A stretch of DNA of 64,000 bases from Clostridiales bacterium (GCA_017554745.1 JAFZHS010000013.1:124001-188000); one strand, 5' to 3'; counted from the stretch's first letter, positions 49,526 to 59,283 are shown. Notes: generated by a model from the letters alone, not told the origin. Made by a program: numbers and translations.

Positions 49526-51388
49526 ATGGCAAAAGTAATTGGTATTGACCTTGGTACAACAAACTCATGTGTTGCAGTTATGGAAGGTTCGGAGACAGTA
49601 GTTATCCCGAATCCCGAAGGCAACAGAACTACACCTTCAGTCGTAGGTTTTACAAAGACAGGTGAGAGACTTATCGGACAGGTAGCAAAGAGACAGGCAG
49701 TCACAAACCCTGACCGTACTATCCAGTCCATCAAGAGAGAGATGGGTTCCGACTATAAGGTATCCATTGACGATAAGCAGTACACACCTCAGGAGATCTC
49801 CGCAATGATCCTCTCAAAGCTCAAGAGCGACGCAGAGGCTTACCTCGGAACTCCCGTTACACAGGCAGTTATCACTGTTCCTGCATACTTCACTGACTCA
49901 CAGCGTCAGGCTACAAAGGATGCAGGCCGTATCGCAGGTCTCGAAGTCTTGAGAATCATCAACGAGCCTACGGCTGCATCTCTGGCTTACGGTCTTGATA
50001 AGGAATCCGACCAGAAGATCCTCGTCTTTGACTTGGGCGGCGGTACGTTCGATGTATCCGTACTTGATATCGCTGACGGCGTTTTCGAGGTTCTTGCTAC
50101 AGCAGGTAACAACAGACTCGGCGGTGACGACTTCGATAACAAGATCGTTGACTATCTCGTAGAGTCCTTCAAGACATCTGACGGTGTAGACCTCAGATCT
50201 GACCGTATGGCTATGCAGAGATTGAGAGAAGCAGCTGAGAAGGCTAAGATCGAGCTCTCCGGCGTTACATCTTCCAACATCAATCTCCCTTACATCACAG
50301 CAGATGCTACAGGCCCTAAGCACATGGATATCACTCTTACAAGAGCTAAGTTCGATGAGCTCACGGCTGACCTCGTCCAGAAGACAATGGATCCTGTTAA
50401 GCGCGCTATGAGCGATGCTTCAGTATCTCCTTCAGATATCGACAAGATCCTCCTCGTAGGCGGTTCCACAAGAATCCCTGCAGTCCAGGATGCAGTTAAG
50501 AACTACTTCGGCAAAGAGCCTTTCAAGGGCATCAACCCTGACGAGTGCGTTGCTATCGGCGCAGCTATCCAGGCAGCAGTCCTCACAGGCGACGTTAAGG
50601 GTCTCCTTCTCCTCGACGTTACACCTCTTTCACTCGGTATCGAGACAATGGGCGGTGTATGCACAAAGATGATCGAGCGTAACACAACGATCCCTACAAA
50701 GAAGAGCCAGGTATTCTCCACAGCAGCTGACGGCCAGACACAGGTTGAGGTACACGTACTCCAGGGTGAGCGTGAGATGGCTGCTTACAATAAGACACTC
50801 GGTAACTTCATCCTTGACGGTATCGCACCCGCACCCCGTGGTGTTCCGCAGATCGAAGTTACATTCGATATCGACGCTAACGGTATCGTTAACGTAAGCG
50901 CAAGAGACAAGGGCACAGGCAGAGAGCAGAAGATCACCATCCAGTCTTCTTCCAACATGAGCGAAGAGGATATCCAGAAGGCCGTTAAGGAAGCTGAGAT
51001 GCACGCAGCTGAAGACAAGGCCAACAAGGAGAAGGTCGAGATCAAGAACCAGGCTGAGACAGCATGCTATCAGGCAGAAAAGACAATGAAGGATGCCGGC
51101 GACAAGATCTCCGATTCTGACAAGGCTCCCGTAAATGCCTGCATCGAGAAGCTCAAGGGCTCTATCGCACAGGACGATACAGAAGGCATGAAGAAGGGCA
51201 CAGAGGAGCTCCAGGAAGCTCTCATGAAGCTCGGTGAGAAGATCTATCAGGCAGCAGGCGGCGCTCAGGGCGCAGGTCCCCAGGGTCAGCCTAATCCCGA
51301 TGATTTCGCAGGCTATGGCTCTGAATCCGTTAACCCTGACCAGGGTAATAACGGTGACGGCTTCAAGAATGCCGGCGGCGACTTCTGA
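49526..51388 (+). CDS. dnaK: Chaperone DnaK (Hsp70)
   Basis: A 620-residue Hsp70. The ATPase domain begins [16 protein letters not shown] and includes [16 protein letters not shown] and [12 protein letters not shown]. The substrate-binding domain starts near 385 ([17 protein letters not shown]), and the helical lid follows. The tail is a Gly/Gln/Asn-rich stretch after residue 580 that ends [11 protein letters not shown]; it is not the DDVVDAEFEE-like ending common in other bacteria. CAGGAGG sits seven bases upstream. It is part of the CIRCE-controlled operon. Confidence 0.97.
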   Translation: MAKVIGIDLGTTNSCVAVMEGSETVVIPNPEGNRTTPSVVGFTKTGERLIGQVAKRQAVTNPDRTIQSIKREMGSDYKVSIDDKQYTPQEISAMILSKLKSDAEAYLGTPVTQAVITVPAYFTDSQRQATKDAGRIAGLEVLRIINEPTAASLAYGLDKESDQKILVFDLGGGTFDVSVLDIADGVFEVLATAGNNRLGGDDFDNKIVDYLVESFKTSDGVDLRSDRMAMQRLREAAEKAKIELSGVTSSNINLPYITADATGPKHMDITLTRAKFDELTADLVQKTMDPVKRAMSDASVSPSDIDKILLVGGSTRIPAVQDAVKNYFGKEPFKGINPDECVAIGAAIQAAVLTGDVKGLLLLDVTPLSLGIETMGGVCTKMIERNTTIPTKKSQVFSTAADGQTQVEVHVLQGEREMAAYNKTLGNFILDGIAPAPRGVPQIEVTFDIDANGIVNVSARDKGTGREQKITIQSSSNMSEEDIQKAVKEAEMHAAEDKANKEKVEIKNQAETACYQAEKTMKDAGDKISDSDKAPVNACIEKLKGSIAQDDTEGMKKGTEELQEALMKLGEKIYQAAGGAQGAGPQGQPNPDDFAGYGSESVNPDQGNNGDGFKNAGGDF

Positions 51389-51411
51389 TAGTTTATAAAT
51401 CTGATACAATA

Positions 51412-51443
51412 GTCCGGCATGTCCGATTCAGGATGTGCCGGAC
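51412..51443 (+). promoter_or_regulatory. Long hairpin between dnaK and dnaJ
   Basis: GTCCGGCATGTCC (51412-51424) pairs with GGATGTGCCGGAC (51431-51443) over 13 positions including two G-U pairs, loop GATTCA. There is no U tract, so it is probably an mRNA processing or stability element. TACAAT (51405-51410) just before it could be a -10 box. Confidence 0.6.
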
Positions 51444-51496
51444 ATATCTGTAAAATCGCTGATATCAAGCGAAAATAAGAACGGAGGAGTTCCTCT

Positions 51497-52630
51497 TTGG
51501 CTAGAGATTACTATGAGGTCTTAGGAGTATCTAAGGGTGCTTCCGATGACGATATAAAGAAGGCTTTCAGACAGCAGGCCAAGAAATATCACCCTGACCT
51601 TCATCCGGGCGATAAAGAGGCTGAAGCCAAATTCAAGGAAGTCAATGAAGCCTATTCTGTCCTGTCTGATCCTGACAAGAAGGCTAAATACGACAGGTTC
51701 GGTCATGCAGGCGTCGATCCCAACGGATTCGGCGGCGGTGGCGGCGGCTTCAACGGCGCTTACGACGTTGACTTGGGCGATATCTTCAGTTCATTCTTCG
51801 GAGGCGGCTTCGGAGGAAGCTCGAGAAGACGTACAGGCCCGCAGAAAGGTGCTGATCTTAAGTACCATATGTCTCTTGAATTTATGGAGGCAGCCTTCGG
51901 CGTAACCAAATCCATCCAGGTCACCAAGGAAGACCTCTGCAAGTCCTGCAACGGTTCAGGCGCACAGCCCGGCACAACACCTGAGACATGTCCCACATGC
52001 AGAGGTGCCGGAAGAGTACAGCAGCAGACACAGACACTTTTCGGTATGACGATGGTCACCAAGAGCTGCCCTACCTGTAACGGCAGAGGTACGGTGATAA
52101 AGACACCGTGCTCGGCATGCAGGGGCAAGGGAAGATTAAGGACCACCAAGCCGCTTAATGTCGTTATTCCCGCAGGTGTAGATACCGGCGATCTTCTTCC
52201 TTTGAGAGGAGAGGGCGAGCCCGGTACAAACGGCGGCGGATACGGCGATCTTTACATCGAATTCAAGGTAAAGCCGCATGATGTTTTCGAGCGCAAGGGT
52301 AACAATACATCCTGCAGCATACCGATCACTTTTGCACAGGCAGCTTTAGGTGGTGAGATAGAAGTTCCCACCATCTACGGCAAAGAAAAATATAACCTCA
52401 AAGAAGGTACGCAGCCCGGTGATACGATCACTCTCAGGGGCAAGGGCATTCCGAGCAAGGGCAACCCGAACATGAAGGGCGACCACGTCGTCAAGTTCGT
52501 TCTGGAAGTCCCTACGGGCCTTTCGCGCGAGCAAAAGCAGCTTCTTACGCAGTTTAACAACACTCTCACGGAGCGCAACTACATGAGGAGCAGCCAGTTC
52601 TTCCAGAGGATTAAGAACTTGTTTAAGTAA
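51497..52630 (+). CDS. dnaJ: Chaperone DnaJ (Hsp40)
   Basis: A 377-residue type I Hsp40 that delivers substrates to DnaK and stimulates its ATPase. The J domain (about 1-70) holds the HPD triad in [11 protein letters not shown] Gly/Phe-rich region (about 75-110) follows. Four zinc repeats are complete: [24 protein letters not shown] and CSACRGKG. C-terminal substrate-binding domains complete the protein. The start is TTG at 51497, nine bases after GGAGG and giving the standard [12 protein letters not shown] terminator lies just downstream. Confidence 0.96.
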   Translation: MARDYYEVLGVSKGASDDDIKKAFRQQAKKYHPDLHPGDKEAEAKFKEVNEAYSVLSDPDKKAKYDRFGHAGVDPNGFGGGGGGFNGAYDVDLGDIFSSFFGGGFGGSSRRRTGPQKGADLKYHMSLEFMEAAFGVTKSIQVTKEDLCKSCNGSGAQPGTTPETCPTCRGAGRVQQQTQTLFGMTMVTKSCPTCNGRGTVIKTPCSACRGKGRLRTTKPLNVVIPAGVDTGDLLPLRGEGEPGTNGGGYGDLYIEFKVKPHDVFERKGNNTSCSIPITFAQAALGGEIEVPTIYGKEKYNLKEGTQPGDTITLRGKGIPSKGNPNMKGDHVVKFVLEVPTGLSREQKQLLTQFNNTLTERNYMRSSQFFQRIKNLFK

Positions 52631-52636
52631 TAACTG

Positions 52637-52671
52637 ACGCGGATCCTTCGTAAGGGGGACCCGCGTTTTTC
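52637..52671 (+). terminator. Terminator between dnaJ and prmA
   Basis: ACGCGGATCC (52637-52646) and GGACCCGCGT (52657-52666) pair with one internal mismatch, ten-base loop, followed by a run of T. It would end or thin out the heat-shock transcript before prmA. Confidence 0.7.
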
Positions 52672-52687
52672 GTAAGGGGAAAAGACT

Positions 52688-53719
52688 ATGAGATGGGCAG
52701 AGATCACGATCAAGACTACAGAAGAAGCTTCAGATGCAATCTGCGAGATGCTTGCGCAGGTCGGCGCAGACGGCATTGCATCGCAGGATCCCGAGGAGTT
52801 CCGCAAGACAATAGACAATGATCCTTTGAGCTACTGCGACGACGGTACGATCGAGAGCTATGGAAGAGATGTCGTGATCAAGGCATACTTTGCCGAGACC
52901 GATGACGGCGTTATCCGCATGGGCGCCAAGAGCGAGGAATTCGCAAATCCTGACGGTGTCGGCATGATCTACGGCTCCATCACTGATAAGGAGCTTCCGA
53001 CGGCTGAAGCCATGGACTTCATAAAGCAGCGTCTGGCTGAGATCGGCGAGTTCCTTGATATAGGCGAAGGATTTAGCGGTTTCCGCTATGTCGACGATGA
53101 GGACTGGGCAAACAACTGGAAGAGCTATTACGAAGAGTTCAGGCTCTCAGACCGCATCGTTATCTGTCCTTCCTGGATAGAAGAGGGCGACGCAGAGCTC
53201 GAAAAGGATGCCGTCAAGGTGATCCTCGATCCGGGTTCGGCCTTCGGTACGGGCACTCACGAGACCACGGCTATGTGCGCCGAGATCCTCGACAGCGTTA
53301 TCAAGCCTGATGCTTCAGTTCTCGATCTCGGTACGGGCTCGGGAATACTCGCCATAATCGCAAGCAAGCTGGGAGCTAAGAGTGTTGATGCCGTAGATAT
53401 CGATTCAATGGCCGTTAAGGTTGCCGAAGAGAACTGCGCTATCAATGAATGTTCAAACGTTACTTGCTACACAGGTGAGCTCAAGAGCGTTAAGAATGCG
53501 CCTTACGACCTCATCGTCGCAAACATAATTGCTGACGTTATTGCCGAGATCGCTTGTGATATTCCTGCTGACCTCGCTGATGACGGTATTTTCGTATGCT
53601 CAGGCATCATCAACAACAAGAAAGAACGCGTTGTTGAGGCTCTTAAGAAAGCCGGCATGGTAATAATCGAGGAGAGAACCAAAAACGATTGGATGGCATA
53701 TATAGCAAGAAAGCGCTGA
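52688..53719 (+). CDS. prmA: Ribosomal protein L11 methyltransferase PrmA
   Basis: A 343-residue SAM-dependent enzyme that methylates ribosomal protein L11. The N-terminal domain begins MRWAEITIKTTEEASDAICEML. It is followed by the FRYVDDEDWANNWKSYYEEF linker, DPGSAFGTGTHETT and the SAM loop LDLGTGSGIL, and a NIIAD catalytic-site segment. Length exceeds the enterobacterial form (about 293) by an insertion in the N-terminal half, as in other clostridia. The dnaJ-prmA order is conserved in Bacillota. A terminator lies between them here, with GGGGAAAAG as ribosome site. Confidence 0.93.
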   Translation: MRWAEITIKTTEEASDAICEMLAQVGADGIASQDPEEFRKTIDNDPLSYCDDGTIESYGRDVVIKAYFAETDDGVIRMGAKSEEFANPDGVGMIYGSITDKELPTAEAMDFIKQRLAEIGEFLDIGEGFSGFRYVDDEDWANNWKSYYEEFRLSDRIVICPSWIEEGDAELEKDAVKVILDPGSAFGTGTHETTAMCAEILDSVIKPDASVLDLGTGSGILAIIASKLGAKSVDAVDIDSMAVKVAEENCAINECSNVTCYTGELKSVKNAPYDLIVANIIADVIAEIACDIPADLADDGIFVCSGIINNKKERVVEALKKAGMVIIEERTKNDWMAYIARKR

Positions 53720-53723
53720 TAAG

Positions 53724-55085
53724 TTGAAAGAGTATTCCGGACGTAAAAAGCTATATGAAAGACCTGAACGGCTGTATCTGATACTGGCGGCTGTTTTCAG
53801 TATTGTGTTCATGGTGATCTTTACTCCGTGGAATTCTGTTGACGGTCCGACGCATTTCATGGCGAGCTACAGGTATTCGAATATCCTTATGGGGATCCCC
53901 GAATGGAGCGTCAGGGGGAATGACCAGGATGTGGTCTATGAGACACTGACGGATCACAGCAATGCCCATATGTCTGAGTATTACGAATTCTTCTGTTCTG
54001 ACAATACCCTGAAAGATGACGCGAATTCCTGCAAATACATGGATTTCTACGGTCCTTTCAACTATCTGCCGCTCATAATATCCATTGTCATCGGAAGGCT
54101 TTTTAATCTGGGAATAATACCCATCGGTTATCTGGGAAGGCTGATCAGCGCGGCGTTCTACATTTTCCTTTTTTATCACGCTATCAAGACTACTCCCTAC
54201 GGAAAGCACATATTCGCTTTTTTAGCCTTGTTCCCGATGACGATACACATGATCACGTCGTTTACCTATGACAGCGCTGTCCTGGCTGTGTGTTTCAATT
54301 TTTTTGCGTGCCTGTTCCGGGTCATCGACAGTAAAAAGATCGAAAAGGATAAGACTCTTTTTGAACTGCTTTTCTGGTGTGCCGCGCTCGGCCTTATAAA
54401 AGGCGGCGCGTATGCAGGATTACTGCTGCTTTTGGTGGTCCTTTTTGATAAGAAGAACAGCTGGCGCAAAAATCTGGCCGTTGTCTTATTGATCGCGACG
54501 GGGCTGATCGTTTTATTGTGCTCTAACGTATTTTTCAATCCTTCTACAGAGTTTTTCCAGCTCCACAGGGCAGACGCGAACAAGTTTGATTTCTCGTTCT
54601 TCTTTAAGCATCCCGGAAAGTACTTTGTTTTATGGCTCAATACGGTAAAGGCATACTGTTTCCCTTGGCTTTTCGAAGCGATAGGCACCAATGCAGGTTA
54701 CTGGCAGACTTTTGTCCTTCCGAGCCTTCCTTTTGTCCTGTTGATGCTGATCCCGACCTTTGCGGCAGGATATTTCGGCTCTGCGGATGAGAAACGCCTT
54801 GTGAACAGGAAACTGCTGGTCATTACAATAGTCGTATCTCTGCTTTTCCTGTACATTACCCCTGCTACGGTCCTGCGCGACAACCTCGTAACGAACACCG
54901 AGATAGATTACTGCACCGGAAGGTATTTCCTCCCGCGTTATCCTCTGATATTCACCGTGATCGTGAGCTTGTTCAGCAAACCCAAGAAAGCAACACACAG
55001 GGAATGGATAGTGCTGGGGTCTTACGGAGTCTATGCCGTGCTTATGTGCGGTGTCTGCGTCGCGTTCTTTAAGAGTTTCTTCTGA
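53724..55085 (+). CDS. DUF2142 family polytopic membrane protein
   Basis: A 453-residue protein with about ten membrane helices, resembling DUF2142 proteins, which look like membrane glycosyltransferase relatives of unknown activity. Family-like features are the first outer loop WNSVDGPTHFMASYRYSN with its Asp-Gly-Pro-x-His, YDSAVLAVCF, and the C-terminal YCTGRYFLPRYPLIF. The start is uncertain: TTG at 53724, five bases after the prmA stop, gives a suitable basic N-terminus, but no good ribosome site is seen. Its codon use is less biased and its sequence slightly more AT-rich than the neighbouring chaperone genes, so it may be a later insertion. Confidence 0.7.
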   Translation: MKEYSGRKKLYERPERLYLILAAVFSIVFMVIFTPWNSVDGPTHFMASYRYSNILMGIPEWSVRGNDQDVVYETLTDHSNAHMSEYYEFFCSDNTLKDDANSCKYMDFYGPFNYLPLIISIVIGRLFNLGIIPIGYLGRLISAAFYIFLFYHAIKTTPYGKHIFAFLALFPMTIHMITSFTYDSAVLAVCFNFFACLFRVIDSKKIEKDKTLFELLFWCAALGLIKGGAYAGLLLLLVVLFDKKNSWRKNLAVVLLIATGLIVLLCSNVFFNPSTEFFQLHRADANKFDFSFFFKHPGKYFVLWLNTVKAYCFPWLFEAIGTNAGYWQTFVLPSLPFVLLMLIPTFAAGYFGSADEKRLVNRKLLVITIVVSLLFLYITPATVLRDNLVTNTEIDYCTGRYFLPRYPLIFTVIVSLFSKPKKATHREWIVLGSYGVYAVLMCGVCVAFFKSFF

Positions 55086-55177
55086 TCTGTCAGATTGGTT
55101 TCTTCACGAACAGCTCACGAAAAACGGATTCAGGATCGTACAAAAAGCGCATGGGCAAAAAACGGGCGTAAATCAGC

Positions 55178-55252
55178 TCGAAAAGACCCATATAAATGCA
55201 ATATGCACACGGATTGCGATTTTTTGGGTCTTTTCGACGTCATTTAGACCCA
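55178..55252 (+). promoter_or_regulatory. Inverted repeat with two mutually exclusive pairings before hisS
   Basis: TCGAAAAGACCCA (55178-55190) and TGGGTCTTTTCGA (55225-55237) are a perfect 13-base inverted repeat. A third copy, AGACCCA (55246-55252), can pair with TGGGTCT (55225-55231). The middle arm can therefore pair either way. It follows the DUF2142 gene and precedes the hisS promoter; no U tract follows. It may be an atypical terminator or a switch. Confidence 0.5.
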
Positions 55253-55286
55253 AAATAAACCTATGCAAGCAAGTTGCTCAACTTTA

Positions 55287-55295
55287 TGCTAAAAT
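55287..55295 (+). promoter_or_regulatory. Extended -10 promoter of hisS
   Basis: TGCTAAAAT fits the TGnTATAAT form with one mismatch, 33 bases before the hisS ATG. No good -35 is seen. Confidence 0.5.
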
Positions 55296-55328
55296 ATCTT
55301 GTTATTTAAAAGATATAGGAGAAAAGTA

Positions 55329-56585
55329 ATGAGATACGCAGCGCAGAAGGGCACGAGGGACATACTTCCTTCAGAGATTCACAACTGGCAACTTGCAGAG
55401 AGAACATTTGCTGATGTATGCCATTCCTTCGGCTATGAGGAGATAAGGATCCCCACATTTGAGCAGACAGACCTGTTCCAGAGAGGCGTCGGTGATACCA
55501 CGGACGTCGTTACCAAAGAGATGTACACCTTTGAGGACAAGGGCGGCAGAAGCATCACTTTGAGACCTGAGGGTACGGCAGGTGTCGTCAGAAGCTTCAT
55601 TGAGAACGGCATGACAAGCCTTCCTTCACCGGTAAGGCTCTTTTATAACATCACGGCTTTCCGTTATGAGAAGATGCAGAAGGGCAGAATGCGTGAGTTC
55701 CACCAGTTCGGACTCGAGTCATTTGGCGCAGCAGGCCCGGATATCGATGCAGAGATCATTTCCGTAGTTGACGTCTTCTTCAAGAAGATGGGACTTAAGA
55801 ATATCGCGCTCCACATCAATTCGATCGGCTGCCCCGCTTGCCGCGGTGAGTACAACAAGCTCCTTAAGGATTATTTCAGACCGCACGTTGCTACGATGTG
55901 TGAGGACTGCCAGGCAAGATTCGAGAAGAACCCTTTGCGCATGATCGACTGCAAGGTCGACGGCGGCAAGGATATCGTTAAGAATGCGCCCAGGCTCATC
56001 GACCACCTCTGCGACGACTGCAAGGCTCATTTTGAGGCGCTCAAGGCAAGACTTGAGGCGATCGGCATTTCTTACACTATCGACCCGAATATCGTAAGAG
56101 GTCTGGATTACTATACAAGAACAGTCTTTGAGTTCGTATCCGAGAACGTCGGCACGCAGGGCACCATCTGCGGCGGCGGAAGATATGACGGACTTGTTGA
56201 AGACTGCGGAGGCACTTCTACACCCGGTATCGGATTTGCGATGGGCGTAGAGAGACTCCTTCTTGAGACAGAGGCTCAGGGAGCGCTCAAGGAAGCGCCT
56301 TCATACGTTAAGCTCTACATTGCTTCAATGTCTGAGCAGGCAAAGATCGAAGCTCTTAAGATCTGCTATGACTTAAGACTTAAGGGTATCGGCTGTGAGA
56401 CCGATGTGGCGGGAAGATCTTTCAAGGCACAGATGAAGTATGCGGGCAAGCAGGGAATACCTTACCTCGTTGTCATCGGAGACGACGAGCTCGGTACCGG
56501 TGAGGTCAAGATCAAGTGCATGGCTGACGGCTCTGAGACGGCCGTTAAGCTTGACGGTATCGGGGATTTCCTGATCGCGAAATAA
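55329..56585 (+). CDS. hisS: Histidyl-tRNA synthetase
   Basis: A 418-residue class II synthetase that charges tRNA-His. It begins with the family's QKGTRDILPSEIHNW. Motif 2 reads FRYEKMQKGRMREFHQFGLE, the histidine-binding LDYYTRTVFEF is near 262-272, and motif 3 is GIGFAMGVERLLL. The anticodon-binding domain follows (about 325-418). An upstream in-frame ATG at 55299 lies in the leader; the ATG at 55329 is preceded by AGGAGAAAAG and gives the standard N-terminus. hisS-aspS is the common order in Bacillota. No T-box element precedes it. Confidence 0.96.
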   Translation: MRYAAQKGTRDILPSEIHNWQLAERTFADVCHSFGYEEIRIPTFEQTDLFQRGVGDTTDVVTKEMYTFEDKGGRSITLRPEGTAGVVRSFIENGMTSLPSPVRLFYNITAFRYEKMQKGRMREFHQFGLESFGAAGPDIDAEIISVVDVFFKKMGLKNIALHINSIGCPACRGEYNKLLKDYFRPHVATMCEDCQARFEKNPLRMIDCKVDGGKDIVKNAPRLIDHLCDDCKAHFEALKARLEAIGISYTIDPNIVRGLDYYTRTVFEFVSENVGTQGTICGGGRYDGLVEDCGGTSTPGIGFAMGVERLLLETEAQGALKEAPSYVKLYIASMSEQAKIEALKICYDLRLKGIGCETDVAGRSFKAQMKYAGKQGIPYLVVIGDDELGTGEVKIKCMADGSETAVKLDGIGDFLIAK

Positions 56586-56613
56586 AAAGTTAAGCATTTG
56601 CTGGAGGTAATAT

Positions 56614-58398
56614 ATGCAGTCACGTACACATACATGTGGAGAACTTAGGATCACAGACGCGGGCAAGAAGGTACAGCTCGCAGGCTGGATGGAGAATTTC
56701 CGTGAAGTCGGAGCAGAATTGGGATTTGTTGTAATCCGCGATTTCTACGGCACGACCCAGGTAGTTATCGAGACATCTGAGATGATGAAGACTTTCAAGG
56801 CTATCACCAAGGAGTCTACCATCCAGGTAGAGGGCACGGTAAGAGAAAGAAGCTCCAAGAATCCTAAGCTCGAAACAGGCGATATTGAAGTAGTTCCCGA
56901 GAAGGTTACTGTTTTGGGACGCTGCCGTTATAACGAGCTTCCTTTTGAGATCAACCACAGCAGGGAAGCTGATGAGGCTGCAAGACTTAAGTACAGATAC
57001 CTGGATATCCGCAACCCCGAGGTCAAGAAAAACCTCATATTGAGAAGCAATGTTATCGCTGCACTCAGACAGTCTATGATCGACCATAACTTCATGGAGA
57101 TCACGACACCTATCCTTACGGTATCTTCTCCTGAGGGCGCAAGAGACTATCTCGTTCCTGCAAGAAAGCATCCGGGCAAGTTCTACGCGCTTCCCCAGGC
57201 ACCCCAGCAGTTTAAGCAGCTCCTGATGGTGTCAGGCATCGACAGATATTTCCAGATCGCTCCCTGCTTCAGAGATGAGGACGCAAGAGGCGACAGATGC
57301 CCTGGCGAATTCTACCAGCTCGACATGGAGATGGCTTTCGCAAGCCAGGAAGATGTTTTTGCGATCATTGAAGACGTATTGCCTCCTGTCTTCGCGAAAT
57401 ACGGTAAGTACAACAGAGCATCAGGTTCTCCGTTCATGCGCATCCCGTATCTTGAGGCTATGGAGAAGTACGGCACAGATAAGCCCGATCTCCGTATCGA
57501 CCTGACTGTTACAGACGTAACGGATCTCCTCAGAACAGAAGAGTTTGCTCCGTTTGCTGAGGGCGAGATCAAGGCTGTAGTTATCTCTGGTTTCCACGAG
57601 AGCCGTAAGTTCATCGACAAGACAATGGCTGACTGCGAGATCCAGTCAGGCAGCAAGGGCTACTGGTTCAGAATGGATGAGAACGGCGAGATCGTCGGAG
57701 GCATCTCCAAGTTCGTAGCTCCTAAGAAGGACGAAGTCGTTGCAATGCTCGGCTTAAAGCCTGATACACTCGTAGTTCTCTCAGCAGGCACAAAGGGCGC
57801 TGCACAGAAGATGGCAGGCGTTCTCGTAAAGACATTCGGCGCTGCAGTTCCGGGCCACATGGACAAGGAACAGTACGCTTTCTGTTGGATCGTTGATTTC
57901 CCGATGTATGAGATCGGTGAGGAGTCAGGTGAATTGGAGTTCTGCCACAATCCTTTCTCAATGCCTTCAGGCGGCCTTGACGTACTCCTTAAGGCTGAGA
58001 GAGGCGAGATCGATCCTTTGTCCATCATGGCTGACCAGTACGACCTCGTAGTAAACGGAATCGAGCTCTCATCAGGCGCTGTAAGAAACCACGATCCTGA
58101 GATCATGATCAAGGCTTTCGAGCTCGTAAGACTCGGAGAAGAAGACGTTAAGAAGAAGTTCCCCGCTATGTACAATGCGTTCTGCTACGGCGCTCCGCCG
58201 CATGCAGGCATCGCTCCCGGAGTTGACCGTATGGTAATGCTCTTATCAGGCGAGGAGACGATCCGTGAGGTAATCCCTTTCCCTATGAACAAGAACGCCC
58301 AGGACATCATGATGGATGCACCGGGATACGTAACAGACAAGCAGCTTGAAGAATTGCATATCAGTATCACAGCTGCTGAAGAAGCCGGAGATAACTAA
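56614..58398 (+). CDS. aspS: Aspartyl-tRNA synthetase
   Basis: A 594-residue class II bacterial-type synthetase. The N-terminal OB fold begins RTHTCGELRITDAGKKVQLAGWM. Motif 2 FRDEDARGDRCPGEFYQLD, the bacterial GAD insertion (about 290-400) and motif 3 GIAPGVDRMVMLL are present. Length is that of the bacterial enzyme with the GAD domain, so it may be discriminating or charge both Asp and Asn tRNAs; this cannot be decided here. CTGGAGG is nine bases upstream. Its stop overlaps lepB as TAATG. Confidence 0.96.
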   Translation: MQSRTHTCGELRITDAGKKVQLAGWMENFREVGAELGFVVIRDFYGTTQVVIETSEMMKTFKAITKESTIQVEGTVRERSSKNPKLETGDIEVVPEKVTVLGRCRYNELPFEINHSREADEAARLKYRYLDIRNPEVKKNLILRSNVIAALRQSMIDHNFMEITTPILTVSSPEGARDYLVPARKHPGKFYALPQAPQQFKQLLMVSGIDRYFQIAPCFRDEDARGDRCPGEFYQLDMEMAFASQEDVFAIIEDVLPPVFAKYGKYNRASGSPFMRIPYLEAMEKYGTDKPDLRIDLTVTDVTDLLRTEEFAPFAEGEIKAVVISGFHESRKFIDKTMADCEIQSGSKGYWFRMDENGEIVGGISKFVAPKKDEVVAMLGLKPDTLVVLSAGTKGAAQKMAGVLVKTFGAAVPGHMDKEQYAFCWIVDFPMYEIGEESGELEFCHNPFSMPSGGLDVLLKAERGEIDPLSIMADQYDLVVNGIELSSGAVRNHDPEIMIKAFELVRLGEEDVKKKFPAMYNAFCYGAPPHAGIAPGVDRMVMLLSGEETIREVIPFPMNKNAQDIMMDAPGYVTDKQLEELHISITAAEEAGDN

Positions 58399-59267
58399 TG
58401 AGCAAAGAAGAGATTAAGCAGACAGAAGAAAATGCTGCCGAAGAGAAGGACGTCTCTTTAGAACCTGCAGTATCCGAAGATGTTAAGGCATCTGAGGAGA
58501 AGGCTGAAGAAGAGATTACCGCCTCTGAAGAAAAGCCTGAAGAAAAAGAGACTGAGATTTCTGAAGCACTTTCCGAAGAAGATCCTTCCGCGGATGAAAA
58601 ATCCGAAGATGAAGGATCTGATGAAGAGGAGTCAGAAGAAGATTCTGAAAATGAGTCTTCTGACAAGAAGGCATTTGCGCGCGGCAAGAAATTTGAGAAG
58701 GGCAGCAAGTCTTATGAGATATTGGATTGGCTCCGTACGATATGTATCGGTGTTCTTGCAGGTATCTTTATCGTTGTTTTCCTCGTGCAGAGAGATGACG
58801 TTTACGGCAGCTCCATGAACCCTACGCTTACGCAGGGAGATGTTCTTTTTACGCAGAAGCTGTCTACTTATTTCAAGAGCTATAAGAGGGGGGACATCGT
58901 CGTTTTGGACGGTTCCGGCATGGAAGGATATACCGGCAAGGAATATCTCGTTAAGAGGATCGTAGGACTTCCCGGCGAGACGATCAGGATCGCTGACGGC
59001 AACGTTTATATCAAGGCTGCCGGTGCTACTGAGTTCTATCTTTTGCAGGAGAATTATCTGCCCGCCGGAGTGCGCACGACCATGATGGACGGCGGCATTA
59101 AGAAGGGCTACGATGAGATAACTTTAGGCGAGGACGAGTACTACTGCATGGGCGATAACAGACCTGTAAGTAACGACTCGCGCAATCTGGGTCCTTTTGC
59201 GGAGAAGAGGATCGTTTCCGTTGCCTTTATCCGGGTATACCCGTTCAATGAGATTAAGATCCTCTGA
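58398..59267 (+). CDS. lepB: Signal peptidase I with long acidic cytoplasmic tail
   Basis: A 289-residue membrane protease that removes signal peptides on the outer face. Residues 1-90 are a Glu/Ser/Asp/Lys-rich tail, absent from most homologues, then a short basic patch. One helix (about 113-131) anchors it. Catalytic Ser139 is in YGSSMNPTL and the general-base Lys186 in YLVKRIVGLPGE; GDNRPVSNDSRNLG is the C-terminal box E. It starts within the aspS stop codon, which couples them, and lies 17 bases before lepA, a classic lep pair. Confidence 0.94.
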   Translation: MSKEEIKQTEENAAEEKDVSLEPAVSEDVKASEEKAEEEITASEEKPEEKETEISEALSEEDPSADEKSEDEGSDEEESEEDSENESSDKKAFARGKKFEKGSKSYEILDWLRTICIGVLAGIFIVVFLVQRDDVYGSSMNPTLTQGDVLFTQKLSTYFKSYKRGDIVVLDGSGMEGYTGKEYLVKRIVGLPGETIRIADGNVYIKAAGATEFYLLQENYLPAGVRTTMMDGGIKKGYDEITLGEDEYYCMGDNRPVSNDSRNLGPFAEKRIVSVAFIRVYPFNEIKIL

Positions 59268-59283
59268 TAAGGAACAATTCTGA

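Noticed and set aside
50630..51409. Long open frame (259 codons) on the minus strand inside dnaK
   Set aside because: It is the mirror of strongly biased dnaK codons, with Cys/Leu-rich nonsense sequence and no ribosome site. The same applies to the minus-strand frame at 24776-25339 inside mutS2.
55178..55252. CRISPR-like repeat (AGACCCA copies)
   Set aside because: Only three short copies, one of them inverted, with no regular spacers and no cas genes.
55086..55328. T-box riboswitch for hisS
   Set aside because: Aminoacyl-tRNA synthetase genes in Bacillota often have one, but the conserved AGGGTGGnACCGCG element is absent; only the inverted repeats are there.
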